The notes under the pieces were generated by a model, which saw only the letters and a program-made list of their open reading frames with translations, searched no databases and had not been told where the DNA came from. DNA of 64,000 bases from Dactylorhiza incarnata (taxonomy: Eukaryota > Streptophyta > Magnoliopsida > Asparagales > Orchidaceae), in NCBI GenBank assembly GCA_033032865.1, contig JAWHQI010001491.1, positions 1 to 64,000 of the forward strand, given 5' to 3'. A program made the position numbers and the translations under genes. Positions 34,175-45,100 of this stretch are shown in pieces (positions within the stretch are counted from its first letter, which is position 1; each line of letters opens with the position of its first letter).

Positions 34175-34186
34175 TAATCCCCGCAC
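34175..34186 (-). promoter_or_regulatory. Polypurine tract of the minus-strand element
   Basis: Minus-strand GTGCGGGGATTA directly before the LTR start TGTTGACCC, matching the tract of copies A and B. It shows that sequence to the right of 34186 is, or was joined to, the 3' end of that element's internal region. Confidence 0.7.
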
Positions 34187-34494
34187 TTTTTCAAATTTCC
34201 AATAAACTTCGAAAAAGTAGGTATTGACCCACAAAAATCATGATCCGCTACTGGCAAACTTTCTAAATAGTGGAAAAGACAGAGAGGGGACAAGTACCTG
34301 ATGCCTCTCCACAAAGGAACTAGTAAATGCTTATTCTTTCTCCTGTGAGGGAGGAGAGTCATAGCAAATACAGAACACAATTCAAAAGTACCTGAAGGGA
34401 ACTTGGAACATCGGCTCACTTTGTCCTCTGAGGTTGACTAGTAATCATCTACTAGTCTCTGAGGAGAACTCGATAAGTAAAGAAAGAACGTGGC
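34187..34494. repeat. Transition zone with degenerate satellite 2 units
   Basis: Unique-looking sequence to ~34290, then two units of ~97 and ~107 bp starting AAGTACCTGATGCC (34291) and AAGTACCTGAAGGG (~34387). They keep the layout of satellite 2 in altered form, for instance TCTCCT...AGGAGA and GTCTCTGAGGAGAACTCG in place of the TCTCT...AGAGA dyad. The first regular monomer starts at 34495. Confidence 0.65.
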
Positions 34495-37400
34495 GCGAGT
34501 ACCTGAAGAGGACTCGCAAATACCTGCTAACCTCTACAAGAGATAACTCAAAGCAGGTATAAAATATAACGGGAGTACCTGAAGAGACCTCGCGAGCACC
34601 TGTTAATCTCTACAAAAGATAACTCAAAGCAGGTATAAAACTTAACGCGAGTACCTGAAGAGACCTCGCGAGCACCTGCTAATCTCTGCAAAAGAGCACA
34701 GCAGGTATAAAACATAACGCGAATACCTGAAGAGACCTCGCGAACACCTGCTAATCTCTGCAAAAGAGAACTCACAGCAGGTATAAAACATAACGCGAGT
34801 ACCTGAAGAGACCTCGCGAGCACCTGCTAATCTCTGCAAAAGAGAACTCACAACAGGTATAAAACATAACGCGAGTACCTGAAGAGACCTCGCGAGCACC
34901 CGCTAATCTCTGTAAAAGAGAACTCACAGCAGGTATAAAACATAACGCGAGTACCTGAAGAGACCTCGCGAGCACCCACTAATCTCTGCAAAAGAGAACT
35001 CACAGCAGGTATAAAACATAACGCGAGTACTTGAAGAGAATTCGCGAATACCTGCTAATCCCTGCAAAAGAGAACACAAAGCAGGTATAAAACATAACGC
35101 GAGTACCTGAAGAGACTTCGCGATCACCTGCTAATCTCTGCAAAAGAGAATTCAAAGCAGGTAAAAAACACAACGCGAGTACCTGAAGAGAACTCGCGAA
35201 CACCTGCTAATCTCTGCAAAAAAGAACACAAAGCAGGTATAAAACATAACGCGAGTACCTGAAGAGAACTCGCGAACACCTGCTAATCTCTACAAAAGAG
35301 AACTTAAAACAGGTATAAAACATAACGCGAGTACCTGAAGAGAACTCGCGAACACCTGCTAATCTATGCAAAAGAGAATTTAAACAGGTGCAAAGCAAAC
35401 TACAACGCGAGTACCTGAAGAGAACTCGTGAACACCTGTTAATCTCTACACAAGAGAACTTAAAATAGGTGTAAAGCAAACTACAACGCGAGTACCTGAA
35501 GAGAACTCGCGAACACCTGCTAATCTCTGCACAAGAGAACTTAAAACAGGTGTAAAGCAAACTACAACGCGAGTCCCTGAAGAGAACTCGCGAACACCTG
35601 CTAATCTCTGCACAAGAGAACTTAAAACAGGTGTAAAGCAAACTACAATGCGAGTACCTGAAGAGACCTCCCGAACACCTGCAAATCTCTTTAAAAGAGA
35701 ACTTAAAAGCAGGTAAAAGAATCTGTAACGCGAGTACCTGAAGAGAACTCGCGATCAACTGCTAATCTCTGCAAAAGAGAACTCAAAGCAGGTATAAAAC
35801 ATAATGCGAGTACCTGAAGAGAACTCGTGATCACCTGCTAATCTCTGCAAAAAGAGAACTTAAAGCAGGTATTAAACATAATGCGAGTACCTGGAGAGAA
35901 CTCGTGAACACCTGCTAATCTCTGCAAAAGAGAACTTAAAAGCAGGTAAAAGAATCTATAACGCGAGTACCTGAAGAGAACTCGCGATCACCTGCTAATC
36001 TCTGCAAAAGAGAACTCAAAGCAGGTATGAAACATAACGCGAGGACCTGAAGAGAACTCGCGATCATCTGCTAATCTCTGCAAAAAGAGAACTTAAAGTT
36101 GGTATTAAACATAATGCGAGTATCTGAAAAGAACTCACGAACACCTGCTAATCTCTACAAAAGAGAACTTAAAAGCAGGTAAAAGAATCTATAATGCGAG
36201 TACCTGAAGAGAACTCGCGATCACCTGCTAATCTCTGCAAAAGAGAACTCAAAGAAGGTATAAAATATAACGCGAGTACCTGAAGAGAACTCGCGATCAC
36301 CTGCTAATCTCTGCAAAAAGAGAACTTAAAGCTGGTATTAAACATGATGCGAGTACCTGAAGAGAACTCGCGAACACCTGCTAATCTCTGCAAAAGAGAA
36401 CTTATAGGAAGGTAAAAGAATCTATAACGCGAGTATCTGAAGAAAACTCGCGATCACATGCTAATCTCTGCAAAAAAGAACTCAAAACAGGTATAAAACA
36501 TAACGCGAGTACCTGTAGAGAACTCGCGATCACCTGCTAATCTCTGCAAAAAGAGAACTTAAAGCAGGTATTAAACATAATGCGAGTACCTGAAGAGAAC
36601 TCGCGAACACCTGCTAATCTCTGCAAAAGAGAACTTAAAAGTAGGTAAAAGAATCTATAGCGCGAGTACCTGAAGAGAACTCGCGATCACCTACTAATCT
36701 CTGCAAAAGAGAACTCAAAGCAGGTATGAAACATAACGCGAGTACCTGAAGAGAACTCGCGATCACCTGCTAATCTCTGCAAAAAGAGAACTTAAAGCAG
36801 GTATTAAACATAATGCGAGTGCCTGAAGAGAACTCACGAGCACCTGCTAATCTCTACAAAAGAGAACTTAAAAGCAGGTAAAATAATCTATAACGCGAGT
36901 ACCTGAAGAGAACTCGCGATCACCTGCTAATCTCTGCAAAAGAGAACTCAAAGCAGGTATAAAACATAACGCGAGTACCTGAAGAGAACTCGCGATCACC
37001 TGCTAATCTCTGCAAAAAGAGAACTTAAAGCAGGTATTAAACATAATGCGAGAACCTGAAGAGAAGTCGCGAACACCTGCTAATCTCTGCAAAAGAGAAC
37101 TTAAAAATAGGTAAAAGAATCTAGAATGCGAGTACCTGAAGAGAACTCGCGATCACCTGCTAATCTCTGCAAAAGAGAACTCAAAGCAGGTATGAAACAT
37201 AATGCGAGTACCTGAAGAGAACTCGCGAGCACCTGCTAATCTCTGCAAAAGAGAACTTAAAAGCAGGTAAAAGAATCTATAACGCGGGTACCTGAAGAGA
37301 ACTCGCGATCACCTGCTAATCTCTGCAAAAGAGAACTCAAAGCAGGTATAAAACATAACGCGAGTACCTGAAGAGAACTCTCGATCACCTGCTAATCTCT

Positions 37401-38142
37401 GCAAAAAGAGAACTTAAAGCAGGTATTAAACATAATGCGAGAACTTGAAGAGAACTCTCGAACACCTGCTAATCTCTGCAAAAGAGAACTTAAAAGCAGG
37501 TAAAAGAATCTATAACACGAGTACCTGAAGAAAACTCGCGATCACCTGCTAATCTCTGCAAAAGAGAACTCAAAGCATGTATAAAACATAACGCGAGTAC
37601 CTGAAGAGAACTCGCGATCACCTGCTAATCTCTGCAAAAGAGAACTTAAAAGCAGGTAAAAGAATCTATAACGCGAGTACCTGAAGAAAACTCGCGATCA
37701 CCTGCTAATCTCTGCAAAAGAGAACTCAAAGCAGGTATAAAACATAACGCGAGTACCTGAAGAGAACTCGCGATCACCTGCTAATCTCTGCAAAAGAGAA
37801 CTTAAAAGCAGGTAAAAGAATCTATAACGCGAGTACCTAAAGAGAACTCGCGATCACCTGCTAATTTCTGCAAAAGAGAGCTCAAAGCAGGTATAAAACA
37901 TAACGCGAGTACCTGATGAGAACTCGCGATCTCCTGCTAATCTCTGCAAAAAGAGAACTTAAAGCAGGTATTAAAGATAATGCGAGTACCTGAAGAGAAC
38001 TCGTGAATACCTGCTAATCTCTGCAAAAGAGAACTTAAAAGCAGGTAAAAGAATCTATAACGCGAGTACCTGAAGAGAACTCGCGATCACCTGCGAATCT
38101 CTGCAAAAGAGAACTCAAAGCAGGTATAAAACATAACGTGAG
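34495..38142. repeat. Satellite 2, first block (76-81-bp monomers)
   Basis: The basic unit starts GCGAGTACCTGAAGAGAACT. Three main types differ at the end: ...GCAGGTATAAAACATAAC (76 bp), ...GCAGGTATTAAACATAAT (77 bp) and ...GCAGGTAAAAGAATCTATAAC (80 bp). From ~35760 on they mostly follow each other as a ~233-bp trimer. An 81-bp type (...AGGTGCAAAGCAAACTACAAC and similar) fills ~35370-35690. Each unit has a dyad CGCGAGT/ACTCGCG and a nested dyad ACCTGC...TCTCT/AGAGA...GCAGGT. Confidence 0.93.
35370..35690. repeat. 81-bp satellite 2 module with signature end unit
   Basis: Several 81-bp units (AAGCAAACTACAAC endings) are followed by one unit containing TGCAAATCTCTTTAAAAGAG. The same module recurs near 41490-42330, 44385-44500, 50320-50640, 53985-54300, 57600-57930 and 62590-62910, so it marks kilobase-scale repeats. 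Confidence 0.82.
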
Positions 38143-38353
38143 TGTTGAATCCAAAATGGCACCTCCACGATCTACTCGAGGAAATAGGTGGAAAAGGAGG
38201 CCGCGAGTAGCTGGTTACTTGAGTCGAGAGTGAAGAGGGGAGAAGAAGAGAGGGCCGCTAGCTTGCGGCGAGGCCAGACTTCGCCCGCCGCGGCAAATGC
38301 CACTCCAGAGAGTTGCGGGTAAGAAAAGAATAATCCGCGCGGGCTGTTTGCCG

Positions 38354-38452
38354 AGGTCGCCCGGACAGGTCGCACGGACAGGTCGCCCGGACAGGTCGCC
38401 CGGACAGGTCGCCCGGACAGGTCGCCCGGACTGGTCGCCCGGACAGGTCGCA
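38354..38452. repeat. 13-bp minisatellite in the solo LTR
   Basis: About seven to eight AGGTCGCCCGGAC units, same family as 33365-33452. Confidence 0.88.
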
Positions 38453-38585
38453 ACTTGGTGCGGGTTGACTGTTTCTAGCCGCCGGTTTTGTCCCCCCACC
38501 TGCCTGTCCTCTGTTCATGGCCGAGGGTCCTATTTATAGGCTCTGGGTCGATGTCGTCACCTCAGGTGAGCCGGTGACTGGAGTT

Positions 38586-39065
38586 CTACCCGCGCGGACT
38601 GAAGGAGGAGGCCGCCTACCCGCGCGGACTGAAGGAGGAGGCCGCCTACCCGCGCGGACTGAAGGAGGAGGACGCCTACCCGCGCGGACTGAAGGAGGAG
38701 GTCGCCTACCCGCGCGGACTGAATGAGGAGCCCGCCTACCCGCGCGGACTGAAGGAGGAGGCCGCCTACCCGCGCGTACTGAAGGAAGAAGCCGCCTACC
38801 CGCGCGGACTGAAGGAGGAGGCCGCCTACCCGCGCGGACTGAAGGAGGAGACCGCCTACCTGCGCGGACTGAAGGAGGAGGCCGCCTACCCGCGCGAACT
38901 GAAGGAAGAAGCCGCCTACCCGCGCGGACTGAAGGAAGAGACCGCCCCCCACCTGGGCGACTTGAAGGGAGAGGCCGCCCCACTTGGGCGGTTTGAATGG
39001 AGAGGCCGCCCCACTTGGGCGGTTTGAATGGAGAGGCCGCCCCACTTGGGCGGTTTGAAGGATGA
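38586..39065. repeat. 30-bp and 31-bp U3 minisatellites in the solo LTR
   Basis: From 38586 to ~38945 about twelve exact-period 30-bp units with core TACCCGCGCGGACTGAAGGA, then three to four 31-bp units with CCGCCCCACTTGGGCGGTTT up to ~39065. The truncated LTR at 33365-34174 has mainly the 31-bp type, so different units were amplified in the two copies. Confidence 0.9.
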
Positions 39066-39198
39066 GGCTGCCCCTTCTCACCACTTCGGGTGTAAAAAGT
39101 GCCTTCGCGTGAGGTCTAATCCTTCCTGGGCGCATAATCTGCAAAAAATGTAGCAAAAGAGGCCTCTAAGGGTAGGATCGCCGATTTCTGGGTCAACA

Positions 39199-42100
39199 GT
39201 GAGTACCTGAAGAGAACTCGCGATCACCTGCTAATCTCTGCAAAAAGAGAACTTAAAGCAGGTATTAAACATAATGCGAATACCTGAAGAGAACTCGTGA
39301 ACACCTGCTAATCTCTACAAAAGAGAACTTAAAAGTAGGTAAAAGAATCTATAACGCGAGTACCTGAAGAGAACTCGCGATCACCTGCTAATCTCTGCAA
39401 AAGAGAACTTAAAGCAGGTATGAAACATAACGCGAGTACCTGAAGAGAACTCGCGATCACCTGCTAATCTCTGCAAAAAGAGAACTTAAAGCAGGTATTA
39501 AACATAATGCGAGTATCTGAAGAGAACTCACGAACACCTGCTAATCTCTGCAAAAGAGAACTTAAAAGTAGGTAAAAGAATCTAAAACACGAGTACCTGA
39601 AGAGAACTCGCGATCACCTGCTAATCTCTGCAAAAGAAAACTCAAAGCAGGTATAAAACATAACGCGTGTACCTGAATAGAACTCGCGATCATCTGGTAA
39701 TCTCTGCAAAAAGAGAACTTAAAGCAGGTATTAAACATGATGCGAGTACCTGAAGAGAACTCATGAACACCTGCTAATCTCTGCAAAAGAGAACTTAAAG
39801 GAAGGTAAAAGAATCTATAACGCGAGTATCTGAAGAAAACTCGCGATCACCTGCTAATCTCTGCAAAAGAGAACTCAAAGCAGGTATAAAACATAACGTG
39901 AGTACCTGAAGAGAACTCGCGATCACCTGCTAATCTCTGCAAAAAGAGAACTTAAAGCAGGTATTAAACATAATGCGAGTACCTGAAGAGAACTCGCGAA
40001 CACCCGCTAATATCTACAAAAGAGAACTTAAAAGCAGGTAAAAGAATCTATAACGCGAGTACCTAAAGAGAACTCGCGATCACCTGCTAATCTCTGCAAA
40101 AGAGAACTCAAAGCAGGTATAAAACATAACGCGAGTACCTGAAGAGAACTCGCGATCACCTGCTAATCTCTGCAAAAAGAGAACTTAAAGCAGGTATTAA
40201 ACATAATGCGAGTACCTGAAGAGAACTCGTGAACACCTGCTAATCTCTACAAAAGAGAACTTAAAAGCGGGTAAAAGAATCTATAACGCGAGTACCTGAA
40301 GAGAACTCGCGATCACCTGCTAATCTCTGCAAAAGAGAACTCAAAGCAGGTATAAAACATAACACGAGTACCTGAAGAGAACTCGTGATCACCTGCTAAT
40401 CTCTGCAAAAAGAGAACTTAAAGCAGGTACTAAACATAATGCGAGTATCTGAAGAGAACTCACGAACACCTGCTAATCTCTGCAAAAGAGAACTTAAAAG
40501 CAGGTAAAAGAATCTAAAACACGAGTACCTGAAGAGAACTCGCGATCACCTGCTAATCTCTGCAAAAGAGAACTCAAAGCAGGTATAAAACATAACGCGT
40601 GTACCTGAATAGAACTCGCGATCACCTGCTAATCTCTGCAAAAAGAGAACTTAAAGCAGGTATTAAACATGATGCGAGTACCTGAAGAGAACTCGTGAAC
40701 ACCTGCTAATCTCTGCAAAAGAGAACTTAAAGGAAGGTAAAAGAATCTATAACGCGAGTATCTGAAGAAAACTCGCGATCACCTGCTAATCTCTGCAAAA
40801 GAGAACTCAAAGCAGGTATAAAACATAACGTGAGTACCTGAAGAGAACTCGCGATCACCTGCTAATCTCTGCAAAAAGAGAACTTAAAGCAGGTATTAAA
40901 CATAATGCGAGTACCTGAAGAGAACTCGCGAACACCCGCTAATCTCTGCAAAAGAGAACTCACAGCAGGTATAAAACATAACGCGAGTACCTGAAGAGAC
41001 CTCGCGAGCACCTGCTAATCTCTGCAAAAGAGAACTCACAGTAGGTATAAAACATAACGCGAGTACCTGAAGAGACCTCGCGAGCACCCACTAATCTCTG
41101 CAAAAGAGAACTCACAGCAGGTATAAAACATAACGCGAGTACCTGAAGAGAATTCGCGAATACCTGCTAATCTCTGCAAAAGAGAACACAAAGCAGGTAT
41201 AAAACATAACGCGAGTACCTAAAGAGACTTCGCGAACACCTGCTAATCTCTGCAAAAGAGAACTCAAAGCAGGTAAAAAACATAACGCGAGTACCTGAAG
41301 AGAACTCGCGAATACCTGCTAATCTCTGCAAAAGAGAACTCAAAGCAGGTATAAAACATAACGCGAGTACCTGAAGAGAACTCGCGAACACCTGCTAATC
41401 TCTGCAAAAGAGAACTTAAAACAGGTATAAAACATAACGCGAGTACCTGAAAAGAACTCGCGAACACCTGCTAATCTCTGCAAAAGAGAACTTAAAACAG
41501 GTGCAAAGCAAACTACAACGCGAGTACCTGAAGAGAACTCGTGAACACCTGTTAATCTCTAAACAAGAGAACTTAAAATAGGTGTAAAGCAAACTACAAT
41601 GCGAGTACCTGAAGAGAACTCGCGAACACCTGCTAATCTCTGCACAAGAGAACTTAAAACAGGTGTAAAGCAAACTACAACGCGAGTACCTGAAGAGAAC
41701 TCGCGAACACCTGCTAATCTCTGCACAAGATAACTTAAAACAGGTGTAAAGCAAACTACAACGCGAGTACCTGAAGAGACCTCGCGAGCACCCACTAATC
41801 TCTGCAAAAGAGAACTCACAGCAGGTATAAAACATAACGCGAGTACCTGAAGAGAATTCGCGAATACCTGCTAATCTCTGCAAAAGAGAACACAAAGCAG
41901 GTATAAAACATAACGCGAGTACCTAAAGAGACTTCGCGAACACCTGCTAATCTCTGCAAAAGAGAACTCAAAGCAGGTAAAAAACATAACGCGAGTACCT
42001 GAAGAGAACTCGCGAACACCTGCTAATCTCTGCAAAAGAGAACTCAAAGCAGGTATAAAACATAACGCGAGTACCTGAAGAGAACTCGCGAACACCTGCT

Positions 42101-45100
42101 AATCTCTGCAAAAGAGAACTTAAAACAGGTATAAAACATAACGCGAGTACCTGAAGAGAACTCGCGAACACCTGCTAATCTCTGCAAAAGAGAACTTAAA
42201 ACAGGTGCAAAGCAAACTACAACGCGAGTACCTGAAGAGAACTCGTGAACACTTGCTAATCTTTGCACAAGAGAACTTAAAACAGGTGTAAAGCAAACTA
42301 CAATGCGAGTACCTGAAGAGACCTCGCGAACACCTGCAAATCTCTTTAAAAGAGAACTTAAAAGCAGGTAAAAGAATCTATAACGCGAGTACCTGAATAG
42401 AACTCGCGATCACCTGCTAATCTCTGCAAAAGAGAACTCAAAGCAGGCATGAAACATAACGCGAGTACCTGAAGAGAACTCGCGATCACCTGTTAATCTT
42501 TGCAAAAAGAGAACTTAATGCAGGTATTAAACATAATGCGAGTACCTGAAGAGAACTCGCGAGCACCTGCTAATCTCTGCAAAAGAGAACTTAAAAGCAG
42601 GTAAAAGAATCTATAACGCGAGTACCTGAAGAGAACTCGCGATCACCTGCTAATCTCTGCAAAAGAAAACTCAAAGCAGGTATAAAACATAACGCGAGTA
42701 CCTGAAGAGAACTCGTGATCACCTGCTAATCTCTGCAAAAAGAGAACTTAAAGCAGGTATTAAACATAATGCGAGAACCTGAAGAGAACTCGCGAACACC
42801 TGCTAATCTCTGCAAAAGAGAACTTAAAAGCAGGTAAAAGAATCTATAACGCGAGTACCTGAAGAAAACTCGCGATCACCTGCTAATCTCTCCAAAGAGA
42901 ACTCAAAGCAGGTATAAAACATAATGCGAGTACCTGAAGAGAACTCGCGATCACCTGCTAATCTCTGCAAAAGAGAACTTAAAAGCAGGTAAAAGAATCT
43001 ATAACGCGAGTACCTGAAGAAAACTCGCGATCACCTGCTAATCTCTGCAAAAGAGAACTCAAAGCAGGTATAAAACATAATGCGAGTACCTGAAGAGAAC
43101 TCGCGATCACCTGCTAATCTCTGCAAAAGAGAACTTAAAAGCAGGTAAAAGAATCTATAACGCGAGTACCTGAAGAGAACTCGCGATCACCTGCTAATTT
43201 CTGCAAAAGTGAACTCAAAGCAGGTATAAAACATAACGCGTGTACCTGATGAGAACTCGCGATCACCAGCTAATCTCTGCAAAAAGAGAACTTAAAGCAG
43301 GTATTAAACATAATGCGAGAACCTAAAGAGAACTCGCGAACACCTGCTAATCTCTGCAAAAGAGAACTTAAAAGCAGGTAAAAGAATCTATAACGCGAGT
43401 ACCTGAAGAGAACTCGCGATCACCTGCTAATCTCTGCAAAAGAGAACTCAAAGCAGGTATGAAACATAACGCGAGTACCTGAAGAGAACTCGCGATCACC
43501 TGCTAATCTCTGCAAAAAGAGAACTTAAAGCAGGTATTAAACATAATGCGAGTACCTGAAGAGAACTCACGAGCACCTGCTAATCTCTACAAAAGAGAAC
43601 TTAAAAGCAGGTAAAAGAATCTATAACGCGAGTACCTGAAGAGAACTCAAAGCAGGTATTAAACATAATGCGAGTACCTGAAGAGAACTCGCGAGCACCT
43701 GCTAATCTCTGCAAAAGAGAACTTAAAAGCAGGTAAAAGAATCTATAACGCGAGTACCTGAAGAGAACTCGCGATCACCTGCTAATCTCTGCAAAAGAGA
43801 ACTCAAAGCAGGTATGAAACATAACGCGAGTACCTGAAGAGAACTCGCGATCACCTGCTAATCTCTGCAAAAAGAGAACTTAATGCAGGTATTAAACATA
43901 ATGCGAGTACCTGAAGAGAACTCGCGAGCACCTGCTAATCTCTGCAAAAGAGAACTTAAAAGCAGGTAAAAGAATCTATAACGCGAGTACCTGAAGAGAA
44001 CTCACGATCACTTGCTAATCTCTGCAAAAGAGAACTCAAAGCAGGTATAAAACATAACGCGAGTACCTGAAGAGAACTCGCGATCACCTGCTAATCTCTG
44101 CAAAAAGAGAACTTAAAGCAGGTATTAAACATAAAGCGAGAACCTGAAGAGAACTCGCGAACACCTGCTAATCTCTGCAAAAGAGAACTTAAAAGCACGT
44201 AAAAGAATCTATAACGCGAGTACCTGAAGAAAACTCGCGATCACCTGCTAATCTCTGCAAAAGAGAACTCAAAGCAGGTATAAAACATAACGCGAGTACC
44301 TGAAGAGAACTAGCGATCACCTGCTAATCTCTGCAAAAGAGAACTTAAAAGCAGGTAAAAGAATCTATAACGCGAGTACCTGAAGAAAACTCGCGAACAC
44401 CTGCTAATCTCTGCACAAGAGAACTTAAAACAGGTGTAAAGCAAACTACAATGCGAGTACCTGAAGAGTCCTCGCGAACACCTGCAAATCTCTTTAAAAG
44501 AGAACTTAAAAGCAGGTAAAAGAATCTATAACGCGAGTACCTGAAGAGAACTCGCGATCACCTGCTAATCTCTGCAAAAGAGAACTCAAAGCAGGTATGA
44601 AACATAACGTGAGTACCTGAAGAGAACTCGCGATCACCTGCTAATTTCTGCAAAAAGAGAACTTAAAGCAGGTATTAAACATAATGCGAGTACCTGAAGA
44701 GAACTCAGGAGCACCTGCAAATCTCTACAAAAGAGAACTTAAAAGCAGGTAAAAGAATCTATAACGCGAGTACCTGAAGAGAACTCGCGATCACCTGCTA
44801 ATCTCTGCAAAAGAGAACTCAAAGCAGGTATAAAACATAACGCGTGTACCTGAAGAGAACTCGCGATCACCTGCTAATCTCTGCAAAAAGAGAACTTAAA
44901 GCAGGTATTAAACATAATGCGAGAACCTGAAGAGAAGTCGCGAACACCTGCTAATCTCTGCAAAAGAGAAATTAAAAGAAGGTAAAAGAATCTATAACGC
45001 GAGTACCTGAAGAGAACTCGCGATCACCTGCTAATCTCTGCAAAAGAGAACTCAAAGCAGGTATGAAACATAACGCGAGTACCTGAAGAGAACTCGCGAT

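Larger units (their letters stand above)
38143..39198 (-). mobile_element. Solo LTR (1056 bp) inserted in satellite 2
   Basis: Ends are TGTTGA and TCAACA, perfectly inverted. Read on the minus strand it begins TGTTGACCCAGAAATCGGCG, like the LTR at 34174. It contains a 30-31-bp U3 minisatellite, a TATA box (38538-38531), 13-bp repeats (~38452-38354) and a 3' part with GCGGCGGGCGAAGTC-like sequence shared with the copy A and B LTRs (38256-38312). The 5-bp GTGAG target duplication proves an insertion, followed by LTR-LTR recombination that removed the internal region. Open frames of ~150-200 codons across it reflect the 30-bp period only. Confidence 0.94.
38138..39203. other. Target-site duplication GTGAG flanking the solo LTR
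   Basis: GTGAG occurs at 38138-38142 and again at 39199-39203, on either side of the LTR. Removing the LTR and one copy restores an ordinary satellite 2 monomer. Confidence 0.93.

Noticed and set aside
33585..34175. 196-codon proline-rich minus-strand frame
   Set aside because: It lies wholly in LTR U3 minisatellite; by-product of the GC-rich repeat.
35207..35758. Long minus-strand open frame of 27-residue repeats (and similar ones at 41416-41895, 50249-50587, 53908-54246, 57538-57876, 62584-62862)
   Set aside because: The 81-bp satellite units are divisible by three, so any stop-free frame stays open. Frames end where 76- or 77-bp units begin. No start context, splice signal or domain.
38534..39156. 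Arg/Pro-rich and Gly/Leu-rich repeat frames across the solo LTR
   Set aside because: They follow from the exact 30-bp period of the U3 minisatellite and exist in more than one frame.
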